A stretch of DNA of 64,000 nucleotides from Microcoleus sp036704825 (GCA_036704825.1 JAUBSN010000013.1:50237-114236), one strand, 5' to 3'; positions 1-9,265 are shown, counted from the first letter of the stretch. Notes: generated by a model not told the origin, from the letters alone. Program-made: numbers and translations.

Positions 1-2254
1 ACTGGTTAAACAAAATTTGTTTCCAAGCAGATTCTAACTCGGATTTCGGATAAACCGCACCAGTACAAATCGCTGCCAGCGAAGACAGCAACTCAGCTTG
101 ATAGAGCAATTCTTCGCAGCGGCGGTTTTGGCGTTTTTGGTCGGCGCGAGTCGTGTAGCAACCCCGGTGGAATTCTAAATAAAGTTCGTCTTTCCAAACC
201 GGGAGAGTGCGGGGAAGAGTTTTGAGTTCTGAGATGGGAGGATTTGCATCCGAAATTCCCGACAAATTGGACAATTCTCGCGCCCCCAAATTCCCGACGG
301 TTTCGACAACTGGCAAATTTTCCTGAGTGTCCGATTCTGAAACATCGCTTTCGGACTTAGTTGCGGAAATTGCCGACAAGTTTGACAATTCTCGCGCCTG
401 TAAATTCTCCGGGTTGTCGGATTCTGGAACATAGCTTTCGGACTTAGTTACCGCAACTGCAGGCAAAAACTGACTCTCAATCAAAGACAAATAATCAACC
501 GCTTTCGCAAACTCCAACTTCGGGAAAAAAGGCGACATTTCCCAGCGTTTCGCCACCTCCAACATATCGCGAGTCGGGCCGCCGCCGTGGTCGCCAACCC
601 CAGGCAACCAAAGAGCATCTTGCAAACCAGTTTTAACTTGCCAGTCAAAAGCATAACTTGCCATTTTCACAGATTCTATACTTTCGCCAATGGGAGGAGA
701 CATCATGCTAAATATTTTAGTACCGTCCAACCCTTCCCACCAAAACGCACCGTGGGGAAATTCCGTTGTATCGTTCCAACGCAACTTTTGCGTCACAAAA
801 TAATCAACTCCACCTTGCCGCAAAATCTGAGGTAATTGCCACCCAAAACCGAAAGTATCCGGTAGCCAAGCCACCCGCATCAATTCCCCAAATTTTTCTT
901 TTGCATAACGCTGTCCGTAAAAAACTTGCCGCACCATTGATTCAGCAGAAATCAAGTTTAAATCCGGTTCAACCCACATCCCGCCGACAACTTCCCAACG
1001 TCCGACGGCCACCTGTTTTTTAATCGCAGCAAATAAGTCCGGCCGATGTTCTTCCATCCAAGCATAAAGCGCCGGAGTTGAATGGCAGAAAATCAAATCG
1101 GGAAACTCCGATTGCAATTTCAATACCGACTCAAAAGTTCGCTTTGCCGCTTCCCAAGTTTCCGGGACAGGCCACAGCCAAGCTAAGTCTAAATGAGCGT
1201 GACCCACCAAATAGATTTTACCTGTATAGATAGATGTCTGTTCGCCGCTTTCTCCTATATATATAGATGTAGCATTGCTATTTTCTCCAACCTCCGAAAC
1301 TTCCTCTCTTATTCCTCCCTCTGCGCCCTCTGCGCCCTCTGCGGTTCCCTCATCTAAATCCCCAGAAAAAGATGTCAGTTCACCACTTTCTCCTATATAT
1401 ATAGATGTAGCTTTGCTATTTTCTCCATCCTCAAAAACCCCCTCCCTTATTCCTCCCTCTGCGCCCTCTGCGCCCTCTGCGGTTCCCTCATCTAAATCCC
1501 CAGAACAAGCCCGCAGACATCCCAGTAAATTGTGCCGCAAAACAGACAGCGATCGATCGAACTTTTCGCGATCGCACACCGCCGACCAATCGATCAAATC
1601 CATCGCCAAACCAATCTCAGATTTCAGCGTTTCCCCCTTGACAAATCTGGGGCGATTTGCTATTGTTTCAGTGGAGAGGTATTGGGAATTTACATTTTCT
1701 AAATTTAGAGTTAGGGAATTTTGCAAAATCTCTAATTCGGCAGCTACAAAACCCGGATCGAAACAAGAAGAGTCCGCAGCTTCGTACAAACAAATCGATC
1801 GCACTAAAGCACCGTTATCGTGACCCGGACTTACCAACCGCAAAATTACTAAAAATTCATCTCCGGGATTGGCCGACGAACTCAACAAAACTCGATCGGC
1901 AAAATCAAATAAATCTCCCTGTCCGACTAACTCGCCGTTGACAAAAATTTGAGCATCTTCTGCCCACCAAGTCAAGCCCAGCAGCAACCGCAAACCAACC
2001 ACAGGATAGCCGTGCAAATTGTCAGGAATTACAAATTGCTGGCCCAAATACAAAACTTGCTTCCCCGACGGCCAAGCAATATGTCCTTTGCTGTTAAGTT
2101 CAGCAACAGGACTGTTACAAATATTTACCGAAGAGACAGCAGAGTCAGAATCGCAGTACCTCCAACCAGACTGAACCTCCACTTGACTGAGGCGGCGCAA
2201 CTTTTCGACAGCGGCAGAAATATTGTTGCTAGCAAGTGACACAGAAGCGCTCAT
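1..2254 (-). CDS. GH38-type alpha-mannosidase, C-terminus beyond the window
   Basis: Reads from an ATG at 2254 leftward without a stop to the window edge, giving 751 residues of a longer protein. It should hydrolyse alpha-mannosidic bonds. An N-terminal jelly-roll-like part (WWAEDAQIFVNGELVGQGD) precedes the catalytic core, which starts with GHAHLDLAWLWP, the His-x-Asp zinc ligands of glycoside hydrolase family 38. The core continues with WVEPDLNL and LPDTFGFGWQLPQIL, where the Asp of LPDTFG matches the family's nucleophile. GVGDHGGGPTRD fits further active-site residues. Two stretches look foreign: a tandem 46-residue repeat (about residues 250-336) just before the catalytic motif, and a duplicated Ser/Glu-rich stretch (about residues 600-667). 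Both keep the frame. Family assignment is firm; substrate is not known from sequence. It is divergent from the next gene rightward. Confidence 0.9.
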   Translation of the reverse strand, partial: MSASVSLASNNISAAVEKLRRLSQVEVQSGWRYCDSDSAVSSVNICNSPVAELNSKGHIAWPSGKQVLYLGQQFVIPDNLHGYPVVGLRLLLGLTWWAEDAQIFVNGELVGQGDLFDFADRVLLSSSANPGDEFLVILRLVSPGHDNGALVRSICLYEAADSSCFDPGFVAAELEILQNSLTLNLENVNSQYLSTETIANRPRFVKGETLKSEIGLAMDLIDWSAVCDREKFDRSLSVLRHNLLGCLRACSGDLDEGTAEGAEGAEGGIREGVFEDGENSKATSIYIGESGELTSFSGDLDEGTAEGAEGAEGGIREEVSEVGENSNATSIYIGESGEQTSIYTGKIYLVGHAHLDLAWLWPVPETWEAAKRTFESVLKLQSEFPDLIFCHSTPALYAWMEEHRPDLFAAIKKQVAVGRWEVVGGMWVEPDLNLISAESMVRQVFYGQRYAKEKFGELMRVAWLPDTFGFGWQLPQILRQGGVDYFVTQKLRWNDTTEFPHGAFWWEGLDGTKIFSMMSPPIGESIESVKMASYAFDWQVKTGLQDALWLPGVGDHGGGPTRDMLEVAKRWEMSPFFPKLEFAKAVDYLSLIESQFLPAVAVTKSESYVPESDNPENLQARELSNLSAISATKSESDVSESDTQENLPVVETVGNLGARELSNLSGISDANPPISELKTLPRTLPVWKDELYLEFHRGCYTTRADQKRQNRRCEELLYQAELLSSLAAICTGAVYPKSELESAWKQILFNQ
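252..452. repeat. Imperfect internal duplication in the mannosidase gene
   Basis: Two related stretches (about 252-365 and 367-452) each contain GACAATTCTCGCGCC and GCTTTCGGACTTAGTT. They encode two versions of a KSES...ARELSNLS...IS peptide. The first copy carries extra codons. The reading frame is kept through both. Confidence 0.75.
1248..1506. repeat. Two-copy 138-bp tandem repeat inside the mannosidase gene
   Basis: Two near-identical units lie at about 1248-1368 and 1386-1506, offset by 138 bp (46 codons). Each holds a run of CCCTCTGCG repeats and the A/T track TATATATATAGATGTAG. On the coding strand each gives an EGAEGAEGG-containing peptide. The CTCTGCG motif is typical of intergenic short repeats in cyanobacteria, which suggests a dispersed repeat that entered the gene and was then duplicated. 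Confidence 0.85.
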
Positions 2255-2420
2255 ATTTCGCTAAAATCAAACTTGTGCAGGAATCAAAGATCGGATTGAA
2301 CCGCCCCGACGCAAAGGACGCGAAGAAATAAAGGTTTCAGAGGGTTTGAAGCGGAGATTAAAATCTCGCTTTGATTTTACAGCAATATTCAGCAATTCCC
2401 TGAATTCAATAATTAAACTT

Positions 2421-4382
2421 ATGTCCAACGGTTACTACGGCCCCTACCAAAGCCGACTATTAAATTTTATATCGAAACAGTCCCGCCAAGTCGCCGACAA
2501 TTGCGATCGAACTTGGCGTCAAATTAAAGAAACAACTCTCACCGCCACCCAAATTCTGCTTTATCCAGCTTATTTGCTGGTGCAAAGTTCCCGAATGCTG
2601 GGCAGACAGTTGCGGGAATCAAGTCACAAAGTAGATTTACCGGAACTGCAAGAATTTGGCGGTGACGAAAATCCCGATGGGCAACAAAATTGGTATCAGG
2701 GGGAAGTTTCCGAGGAAAATTCGATCGCCGAAATTTTGCACCTCGCCGAAAATTTGCTAAACTCGTCGCAAACTGCGAAAACTTTAGCCAGCTTCCCGCT
2801 GTTAATCGATCGGGGAAATGCTGTTAACGATTTACCTCCGGCTATCAATTTTAGCGGACAAACCGCCAAGCATCAAACAACTTCCGTCTTAGAACACCCG
2901 CTTGCTAAAACTGAATTAAAACCCCAAGCAAAAGTTGAGGGAATTGCCAGTTTTATCCCGGCCCGCACTTTAGTATTGGTCGGAGGTGAAAATCAGATAT
3001 TAGATATTTTGACACCCGAACAGCAGGAACTGCTCGAAGGTCGCATAACTTGGGAAGTAGCAAACTGCGGGCCCGAACGGCGGGAAATTACCCAAAAAGA
3101 ATTAAAATTTAATCTCGGTTTGGAGTCAGCGGCAAAAAAAGCGCAGTTGCCGCCGGTGCGTCGTTTTTGGGAATTGATGGCATGGCTTCAGACGAGCCCG
3201 GTTGCTATCAAAAGAAATCAGTTTGGAGAATCAATCCTCGCAGTTAAAAAAGCGATCGACCGCAATTCAATCCTAGTCCAAACAACCCGCGCGCAGATTG
3301 AATCAAAAATCGCACAGCAGTCAATAGCAGCATCCAATTCGATCGACCGCAATACCCCAAAACTAGAAACTAATTTTAGCAGCAAGTTCGATCGACCCGT
3401 TAATCCTCTCTCGTTTGTTACATTACTCGATCGCGCCGCCGTCAACCTGGAAGAATTTACCCTTCCCCCGCCGGCAAAAACCATCGCCCAACCCACAGAA
3501 AACCCCGGAGTCAAAATTAATACATCCGGAACCGAAACCAATTTAGAATTGTCCGCCCGCGACATCCTCGAAAAATACGCTCGAAACATCGAACAAATGA
3601 TTTGGTCGTCAGTAGACCACCTTTTGGGCAAAGAAACGGCAGCCAGCGATAATACGGAGAAATCAGTCGCAATTCAGTATTATTTGAAACAGCGAAAAGA
3701 ACAAGAAAACACCGAAAAAAGCCCGGAGGTCGATCGACCGTGGCTGAACTGGCAAGACTTATTCGGGGAAGCAGCGCCCCCGCATTTAATCGACGGCAGT
3801 TCTGAAGCCGAGGCAGCAGGTCAAAGCGCCATATCACAACCCAGTCCAAAAGTCAAGCAAAAAATTGCAGAATTAGGAGAAATGGCAGAAGGTCAATCGA
3901 CCGCAGTCTCAATCTCCCCTTACCCCGAAGCAATTCACCGAATGCTCGGACTGCTAAAACAGAGCTTGCTGGCAAAAAGCCCAAAAAGTCAACCCCAAAC
4001 AGCATCTGATTTAGCAAATACTCAAAAAAATAGCTCTGCACTCGCAGCAGAATCAACCCCAGGGCGCGCGCAGGAAACCGAAGTGCCAAAAAACACCAAC
4101 CCCAACTCCCGACAAAACAGCCAATCCCCAGCAGCGATAACCGAGCAAACCAGCAGATACACCGCCGCCCAACAAAAAAAACAGAGTCCGGGCGTCCCAG
4201 CAGAAGACGACTACTTAGAAACAAAAGCAGAATCGATGGGATACATTAAGCACCCGCTAGAACAAGTGCTCGAATGGCTCGATCGAATCATGCTGCGGCT
4301 GGAAAACATCGCCGAGCAACTCTGGAATTGGGCAAAAAGCAACTTGCCAAAAATCCTCAAAAGCAAAGATAAAATTGACTAA
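2421..4382 (+). CDS. Hypothetical cyanobacterial protein, 653 residues
   Basis: I do not recognise a catalytic family. The ATG at 2421 (MSNGYYGPYQSRLL) is preferred; a TTG at 2346 would add 25 residues. The N-terminal 70 residues contain a mildly hydrophobic stretch (TATQILLYPAYLLVQSSRML) that may sit at a membrane. The middle has a compact part with FIPARTLVLVGGENQILDIL and TPEQQELLEGRITWEVANC. The long C-terminal half is polar, rich in Glu, Ser, Gln and Pro, and probably disordered. It ends in a conserved-looking helix (YIKHPLEQVLEWLDRIMLRLENIAEQLWNW). It lies divergent from the mannosidase and 78 bp before psbI. Codon use resembles its neighbours, so it looks native. Confidence 0.7.
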   Translation: MSNGYYGPYQSRLLNFISKQSRQVADNCDRTWRQIKETTLTATQILLYPAYLLVQSSRMLGRQLRESSHKVDLPELQEFGGDENPDGQQNWYQGEVSEENSIAEILHLAENLLNSSQTAKTLASFPLLIDRGNAVNDLPPAINFSGQTAKHQTTSVLEHPLAKTELKPQAKVEGIASFIPARTLVLVGGENQILDILTPEQQELLEGRITWEVANCGPERREITQKELKFNLGLESAAKKAQLPPVRRFWELMAWLQTSPVAIKRNQFGESILAVKKAIDRNSILVQTTRAQIESKIAQQSIAASNSIDRNTPKLETNFSSKFDRPVNPLSFVTLLDRAAVNLEEFTLPPPAKTIAQPTENPGVKINTSGTETNLELSARDILEKYARNIEQMIWSSVDHLLGKETAASDNTEKSVAIQYYLKQRKEQENTEKSPEVDRPWLNWQDLFGEAAPPHLIDGSSEAEAAGQSAISQPSPKVKQKIAELGEMAEGQSTAVSISPYPEAIHRMLGLLKQSLLAKSPKSQPQTASDLANTQKNSSALAAESTPGRAQETEVPKNTNPNSRQNSQSPAAITEQTSRYTAAQQKKQSPGVPAEDDYLETKAESMGYIKHPLEQVLEWLDRIMLRLENIAEQLWNWAKSNLPKILKSKDKID

Positions 4383-4460
4383 TCTTTAGCTTATGATAAA
4401 AAAGTTGCCGCAACAGCAGCAAATCAGCTCAGTATTATGCCATCTTTGGAGACTCCCACA

Positions 4461-4577
4461 GTGCTAACCCTCAAAATCGTAGTTAATGTAGTTGTTTTAT
4501 TTTTTGTTTCCCTGTTCATCTTTGGATTTTTGTCCAATGACCCAGCCCGGAACCCCAACCGCAGAGACATGGAATAA
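4461..4577 (+). CDS. psbI: Photosystem II reaction-centre protein PsbI
   Basis: A 38-residue protein too short for routine open-reading-frame searches. It reads MLTLKIVVNVVVLFFVSLFI and then FGFLSNDPARNPNRRDME. That is the full-length PsbI pattern: an N-terminal LTLKI, one transmembrane helix, and the stromal FGFLSNDPARNP signature. PsbI is a single-span subunit of the photosystem II core next to D1. The start is a GTG at 4461 with GGAG at 4448-4451. An in-frame ATG at 4437 would add eight residues not found in the family. Downstream comes the repeat array and assembly gap. Confidence 0.93.
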   Translation: MLTLKIVVNVVVLFFVSLFIFGFLSNDPARNPNRRDME

Positions 4578-4665
4578 ACAAGCTATCCCGACCGCTTGCT
4601 GGGGGCACGCCACCGCAGCCCCTGCAACAGCCGACAAACCCGGAAAAATTAGTCGAACAAAACTT

Positions 4666-4995
4666 GACCTCGCCCAAAAAAGGATACAAGCCCTCGAATC
4701 CCGTCGCGGAGAGCTCAAAATTTTAGACCCTTCGACCCAACGGCCGGTGAGCGGCCAAACCCCTAGTTCCATCTCCCAGATTGAAAGCTGCAAGTAAATC
4801 TAAAATCTAAAATCTAAAATCTAAAATCTAATGACCTCGCCCAAAACAGGATAAAAGCCCTCGAATCCTGTAGTGGAGAGCTCAAAATTTTAGACCCTTC
4901 GACCCAGCGGCCGGTGACCGGCCAAACCCCTAGTTCCATCTCCCAGATTGAAAGCTGCAAGTAAATCTAAAATCTAAAATCTAAAATCTAAAATC
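4666..4995. repeat. 167-bp tandem repeat ending in TCTAAAA heptamers
   Basis: Unit 1 (about 4666-4832) and unit 2 (about 4833-4995) both run from GACCTCGCCCAAAA through CCATCTCCCAGATTGAAAGC to four or five TCTAAAA heptamers. They differ at a handful of positions. Sequence right after the gap (TAATGACCTCGCAC) looks like the start of another unit. Confidence 0.85.
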
Positions 4996-5095
4996 NNNNN
5001 NNNNNNNNNNNNNNNNNNNNNNNNNNNNNNNNNNNNNNNNNNNNNNNNNNNNNNNNNNNNNNNNNNNNNNNNNNNNNNNNNNNNNNNNNNNNNNN
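4996..5095. other. Assembly gap, 100 N
   Basis: Exactly 100 N, the usual placeholder for a gap of unknown size. It begins inside a heptamer run and ends where a new repeat unit starts, so repeat collapse is the likely cause. Confidence 0.98.
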
Positions 5096-5311
5096 TAATG
5101 ACCTCGCACCAGCAGCGAGGTTATCTTGTGGCGAAAGCAAGTTCTCAAATCAGCCATATTTCGGCGCGCCAAAGCCACTGCAAATTTTAGATGCCAGATT
5201 AATGTCTAAACAGTTGCCTTTTAGATGCAAAAATTTTCAATAATTTGCACCCTATAAAATCTAAAATCTAAAATCTAAAATCTAAAATCGGATGACTCAC
5301 TTGGTGTAACT

Positions 5312-7840
5312 ATGCCCTATCCGGTACCGCCGCCAGAACCCCCTGCCATCACCTACATCGCAAAGCCAAAAAAAGTCGCCCTCACTGTCGCGGCCGACGA
5401 TGGAGACACCCGCAGCAACCCCGCAGAAATACCGGAACCAAGCCCAGATATCGTTCAGCCAGAACCAACACCGGCCCCAGCAGAACCCGCAGCCACACTC
5501 CTCGGCACCACCCCAGCCACCGACAGGCCTCCAGAAATCGCCGACCCCCTAGGGGAAGTGGAAAGCGGCGAGGCAGTGGTAGGATTTCAGCGTCAGGCCC
5601 CTGCGGGAGAACCCGAAACTGGGGAAACTCAGCAAGATTCCTCGTTTACGTCTTACCAATTGGGATCGGTAGAAAATGCGATTGCCGTTCGCAATCGGAA
5701 ACGAACCGCAGAGGCGCAGAAAAAACAGGAGAGAAATCTTGCCCGAAAGCAGGAAAGTTGGTATCAGGCCCAAGGCCGGCAGTTAGAAGATAACTCTCCC
5801 GAACCAGCAGAGATTCCCGTTCCCGAACCCGCGCCGGAACCGGCACCCAGCGGGCAACAGCAGTTCGACATTCCCGCACCGGGAACCGCCCCCGCACCCA
5901 CAACACCCGCTGCGCCGAAACCGAAGCCTAAACCGGCCGCGCCGGGAGTCCGCACCGCGCCTTCTCGGCGGACGGTTCCTTTTCCCGTGACTCCGGCCGA
6001 TACTATTGAAGTTAAGGCCGACAGCCAAGAATTTGACGACAAGCAGCAAATTGTGACGGCGGTTGGTAATGTCGTCGTGCGGTTCCGGCAAACTGTGATT
6101 GATGCCGATCGGGCGATCGTCAACTTAGTCACCCGCCAAGTGGTAGCATCCGGCAATGTCGCCTATACCCGCGGCCAACAAGTAGTGCGCGGCCAGCAGA
6201 TGGAGTTCAATCTCGGCCTCAACAGCGGCGCAGTCGAACAAGCCAGGGGCGAAATATTCCTGCCTGCAGCAGGTAGCGAATTGACCCCCACACTGCCGAC
6301 AGATATCAGTGCCGGGACGATTCTCGAACAGCCGCTGAGCGATCGAATTACCAGCCAGCAGCCCCTTCGCGGAGTCAAATCCCCCGGCGCTGCTACAGTC
6401 ACTATCGGCGGCGGCGGACAGCTAGCAGCCCCCCAAGTGACCGGCGCCGTCAACCGCATCCGCTTTGAAGCAGAACGCATCGAACTCCTGCCAGACGGCG
6501 CGAGGGTAGCAACCAACATTCGGATTACTAACGACCCGTTTTCCCCCCCGGAATTTGAATACAGGGCCCGGAGGGCGACGATTAGAAGGATTTCGCCCAC
6601 GGCTGAGGAATTGGTCACAACTAAACCCCGCTTGGTGTTCGACAACCGGGTGAAAATCCCCGTGTATCCCCGCAGGCAAGTGTTTGACAGCAGGCAGCAA
6701 AACGGCCCGTGTTTGACCTTTGGCTACGACGGGGGAGACAGAGGCGGTTTGTATGCCGAGTGCGGTTTTGAGGTGTTGCAAAACGGGCCGGTGCGGCTGA
6801 CCCTGACGCCCCAAATTTACCTGCAGCGTCTCGTGGCAGAGAACGGCGGCAATCCGTTGTCTCCCGACAGCTACGGGCTCAAAGCGAGGTTGCGCGCTAG
6901 TCTCGGCCCCCGCACCAGCCTGGACGGATCGGCAATATTTCTGAGTTTTGAAAATTTCCCGAATTTGCCGGAAGACAGCTTTCGGGGCAATTTGCGCCTG
7001 CGGCAGTCGATCGGCACTCACTCTCTGGCTGCAGAATACAGTTATCGCGATCGGCTGTTTAACGGTTCTCTGGGCTATCAAACCGTGCAAAGCAGCCTCG
7101 GGGCAGTCCTCACTTCTCCAGTCATCCCACTCGGAAGCACGGGCATCAATCTCAGCTACCAAGCCGGGTATCAATTTATCAATGCTGACACCGATCGAGC
7201 AGACTTGCTCGAACCAGTGCGGGAAAACAACCGCATCGATCTGGGCCGTTCCCAAGTCAGCTTCGCCTTAAGCCGCGGCTTCAACCTGTGGGAGGGCGAA
7301 CCGCTGCCCCGCACTCCCACCCAGGGTTTGAGGTATACGCGGACGCCGGTGGTTCCTTTCTTGCAACTGGCCTTGGGACTCCGGGGAGTTGGTACTTATT
7401 ACAGCAGCGGCGACCGACAAAATTCCCTCGCCGGCAGTGTCGGCATTCAAGGGCAGTTCGGTCATTTCTCCCGCCCTTTCCTCGATTACACTGGGTTTAA
7501 CGTGACTTATACCCAGGTGGGGCGGGACGGTATCTCGCCGTTTTTATTCGATCGCTTAGTAGATTTGAGAGTCCTGTCTTTTGGACTTGTCCAGCAAGTT
7601 TACGGAGGCTTTCGAGTTGGATTTCAAAGTGCTATTAATTTAGAAAGCGGGGAAGCAATCAGTACGAATTACACTCTAGAATACAGCCGCCGCAGCTACG
7701 CAATCATTTTGCGTTTTAATCCCGAGCGTCAAGTCGGCAGCCTGACTTTTAGAATTAGCGACTTCAACTGGAACGGGACTCCCCAACCTTTTTCCGGGGA
7801 CGCGCGAACCGTAGAAGGAGGAGTGCGTTTATCCGATTAA
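5312..7840 (+). CDS. DUF3769 / OstA-like outer-membrane protein
   Basis: 842 residues. The first 230 are Pro/Ala/Glu-rich and low complexity (PEPAPEPAPS, repeated PKPKPK). Next comes an LptA/OstA-like segment: DSQEFDDKQQIVTAVGNVVV, then DADRAIVNLVTRQVVASGNV and VVRGQQMEFNL. This is the beta-jellyroll pattern of lipopolysaccharide transport proteins. The C-terminal half looks like a beta barrel with alternating aromatic strands (SLAAEYSYRDRLFNGSLGYQ, NYTLEYSRRSYAIILRF). It matches the cyanobacterial DUF3769 family, a probable LptD counterpart, so a role in outer-membrane lipid assembly is inferred. No cleavable signal peptide is visible at the ATG, so the true start might lie elsewhere, possibly upstream near the repeat region. 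Confidence 0.75.
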   Translation: MPYPVPPPEPPAITYIAKPKKVALTVAADDGDTRSNPAEIPEPSPDIVQPEPTPAPAEPAATLLGTTPATDRPPEIADPLGEVESGEAVVGFQRQAPAGEPETGETQQDSSFTSYQLGSVENAIAVRNRKRTAEAQKKQERNLARKQESWYQAQGRQLEDNSPEPAEIPVPEPAPEPAPSGQQQFDIPAPGTAPAPTTPAAPKPKPKPAAPGVRTAPSRRTVPFPVTPADTIEVKADSQEFDDKQQIVTAVGNVVVRFRQTVIDADRAIVNLVTRQVVASGNVAYTRGQQVVRGQQMEFNLGLNSGAVEQARGEIFLPAAGSELTPTLPTDISAGTILEQPLSDRITSQQPLRGVKSPGAATVTIGGGGQLAAPQVTGAVNRIRFEAERIELLPDGARVATNIRITNDPFSPPEFEYRARRATIRRISPTAEELVTTKPRLVFDNRVKIPVYPRRQVFDSRQQNGPCLTFGYDGGDRGGLYAECGFEVLQNGPVRLTLTPQIYLQRLVAENGGNPLSPDSYGLKARLRASLGPRTSLDGSAIFLSFENFPNLPEDSFRGNLRLRQSIGTHSLAAEYSYRDRLFNGSLGYQTVQSSLGAVLTSPVIPLGSTGINLSYQAGYQFINADTDRADLLEPVRENNRIDLGRSQVSFALSRGFNLWEGEPLPRTPTQGLRYTRTPVVPFLQLALGLRGVGTYYSSGDRQNSLAGSVGIQGQFGHFSRPFLDYTGFNVTYTQVGRDGISPFLFDRLVDLRVLSFGLVQQVYGGFRVGFQSAINLESGEAISTNYTLEYSRRSYAIILRFNPERQVGSLTFRISDFNWNGTPQPFSGDARTVEGGVRLSD

Positions 7841-7884
7841 TTCAATTGGTCGTTGGGAATTGGTTATTGGGAATTTGGAACCAA

Positions 7885-7926
7885 CAGAAAACAGTCAACA
7901 GTCAACAGTCAACAGTCAACAGACAA
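7885..7926. repeat. AACAGTC heptamer tandem repeat
   Basis: About five copies of AACAGTC or close variants stand directly before the start of the following gene. The same heptamer recurs at about 30856-30905. Confidence 0.8.
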
Positions 7927-7929
7927 CAA

Positions 7930-8601
7930 ATGACAGAAGTGACCGCAATATCTGCACAAGCAGCGGCTCTGCTGGTTCACTACGGTTTTGACCTAGGTGG
8001 CAAAAAAGCCGAGAAATTGGCGGGTGAATGGCTAACCAAGTATCCCGGCTATTGGCTGCGTTTAGCAGTGGTTGAAGCGCTTTATCAAGGCCGCTACAAG
8101 GCTGTTTCTGTGGGACAGCTATTGAGTATGTGGCACCGGATAGGTGAGCCTCTCTATCATTTCAATCGCGAGTTTGAACGCTTGGTCTGCAACAATTTTC
8201 CTCAAAATTTAACCGGGGAAAGTGGCGATCGACTGCCGCAGGAAGATATACTTTTCTCCAACCCGGAACCGGAATTTAGTGCCGCAGAGTTAGATTTTCG
8301 CGGGCCGTCAGAGGCGCAGCTTGATGTGGCGCTTCATGCAGAAGTACCGAACACAGACGCCGAGGAAACAGGAAAATTGCCCGCAGCCGACGATCGCACC
8401 AAAGAAAATACAGAATTTGTAGTATATGAAGATGTGGCTGTTACCGCCCTCGCCGATCGAGCCGAACCCGATCGCAAATTAGCGGACAAACCTGTGGCAA
8501 AATCATTCCCAGTTGTCAAACACACTGATTTTCATACCAAGTTAAAAGCGATTGCCAGAGAAGGCCGAAGAAAGAAGGGAGAAAGCAGAAATAGAGTGTA
8601 A
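7930..8601 (+). CDS. Conserved hypothetical protein, 223 residues
   Basis: Family not recognised by function. The ATG at 7930 (MTEVTAISAQ) is preferred because the upstream in-frame stretch from TTG 7846 is made of AACAGTC heptamer repeat. A compact helical N-terminal domain (about residues 1-95) has the motif ALLVHYGFDLGGKKAEKLAG and WLTKYPGYWLRLAVVEALYQ, ending in GQLLSMWHRIGEPLYHFNRE. The rest is acidic and probably disordered, closing with a basic tail (REGRRKKGESRNR). It follows the DUF3769 gene by 89 bp. Confidence 0.7.
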   Translation: MTEVTAISAQAAALLVHYGFDLGGKKAEKLAGEWLTKYPGYWLRLAVVEALYQGRYKAVSVGQLLSMWHRIGEPLYHFNREFERLVCNNFPQNLTGESGDRLPQEDILFSNPEPEFSAAELDFRGPSEAQLDVALHAEVPNTDAEETGKLPAADDRTKENTEFVVYEDVAVTALADRAEPDRKLADKPVAKSFPVVKHTDFHTKLKAIAREGRRKKGESRNRV

Positions 8602-8749
8602 ACTTTGGGAACTATAGCCTTTCGAGCGTAACATGAGGTACTCGCAGGGCATCGGGCAAACAGGGGATTGGGCCGCGCAGGGCATCGGGCACAGGCATAG
8701 GACTCGCCCCCATACCTCACCACGCTTGAGAACCGCTATAGGTTATTTT

Positions 8750-9265
8750 TCACTTTTCTTTTTTGGCACTTCCTCCCATCCGAATTTCCGAACAAAAAGA
8801 AGCTTGTTCCTTACCGTTAGCTTGTTTAACGACGCTAGTCCGCAGCCGCAAGTTGGGCATGAGATACCACAGCCTTTCTTCAGCATGGAGAGTGTCTGAT
8901 TCTGTAATCAATGTCAGCACGTCGCCGCCCATTACGTAGCGGCTGTTTCCCCGATCTTGCAACACTTTGCCAACGCTTGGATTGTCGGGATTTGGTACGA
9001 TCGCAAGTATTGTAGAACCAATTTGTTTAGCTTTGTCGCGATCGGGAATACCGTCCCAACTAATCCGAACGCCCTTTAGCCCAGTTGAAGCCGGGTTAAT
9101 CGAGTGTTTTTGGCAAAGTTTGACGACTGCTGCATCGCTAGCTGTCAGTATTTCTATTTTGAGTTCAGATTTACCGGCCTGCAATTCCCCAGAATTGAGA
9201 TTGTGTACGGTGCGCTGGGACAACCATTTGCCTGCACTTAACTCGAAAAACTCGATAACATCCAT
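8750..9265 (-). CDS. CpcS/CpeS-family phycobiliprotein lyase
   Basis: 171 residues from the ATG at 9265 (MDVIEFFELSAGKW), the family's normal beginning; an ATG at 9286 would add seven residues. The lyase attaches a bilin chromophore to a cysteine of phycobiliproteins. Family features visible: EFFELSAGKWLSQRTVHNL, then KSELKIEILTASD, GLKGVRISWDG, and ITESDTLHAEERLWYLMPNL followed by RLRTS. These fit the beta-barrel lipocalin-like fold of the CpcS/CpeS/CpcU group. Which biliprotein it serves cannot be told, and no cpc or cpe structural genes are nearby. Confidence 0.88.
   Translation of the reverse strand: MDVIEFFELSAGKWLSQRTVHNLNSGELQAGKSELKIEILTASDAAVVKLCQKHSINPASTGLKGVRISWDGIPDRDKAKQIGSTILAIVPNPDNPSVGKVLQDRGNSRYVMGGDVLTLITESDTLHAEERLWYLMPNLRLRTSVVKQANGKEQASFCSEIRMGGSAKKEK

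Larger units (their letters stand above)
4578..5311. other. Repeat-rich intergenic region with assembly gap
   Basis: No gene seen. It holds a tandem 167-bp repeat, several runs of the heptamer TCTAAAA, a 100-N gap and, after the gap, another partial repeat start. A TCTAAAA run at about 5254-5289 ends shortly before the next gene. Confidence 0.8.

Noticed and set aside
2346..2420. Upstream TTG start for the 653-residue protein
   Set aside because: The ATG at 2421 is closer to a normal start; the extension has no distinctive features.
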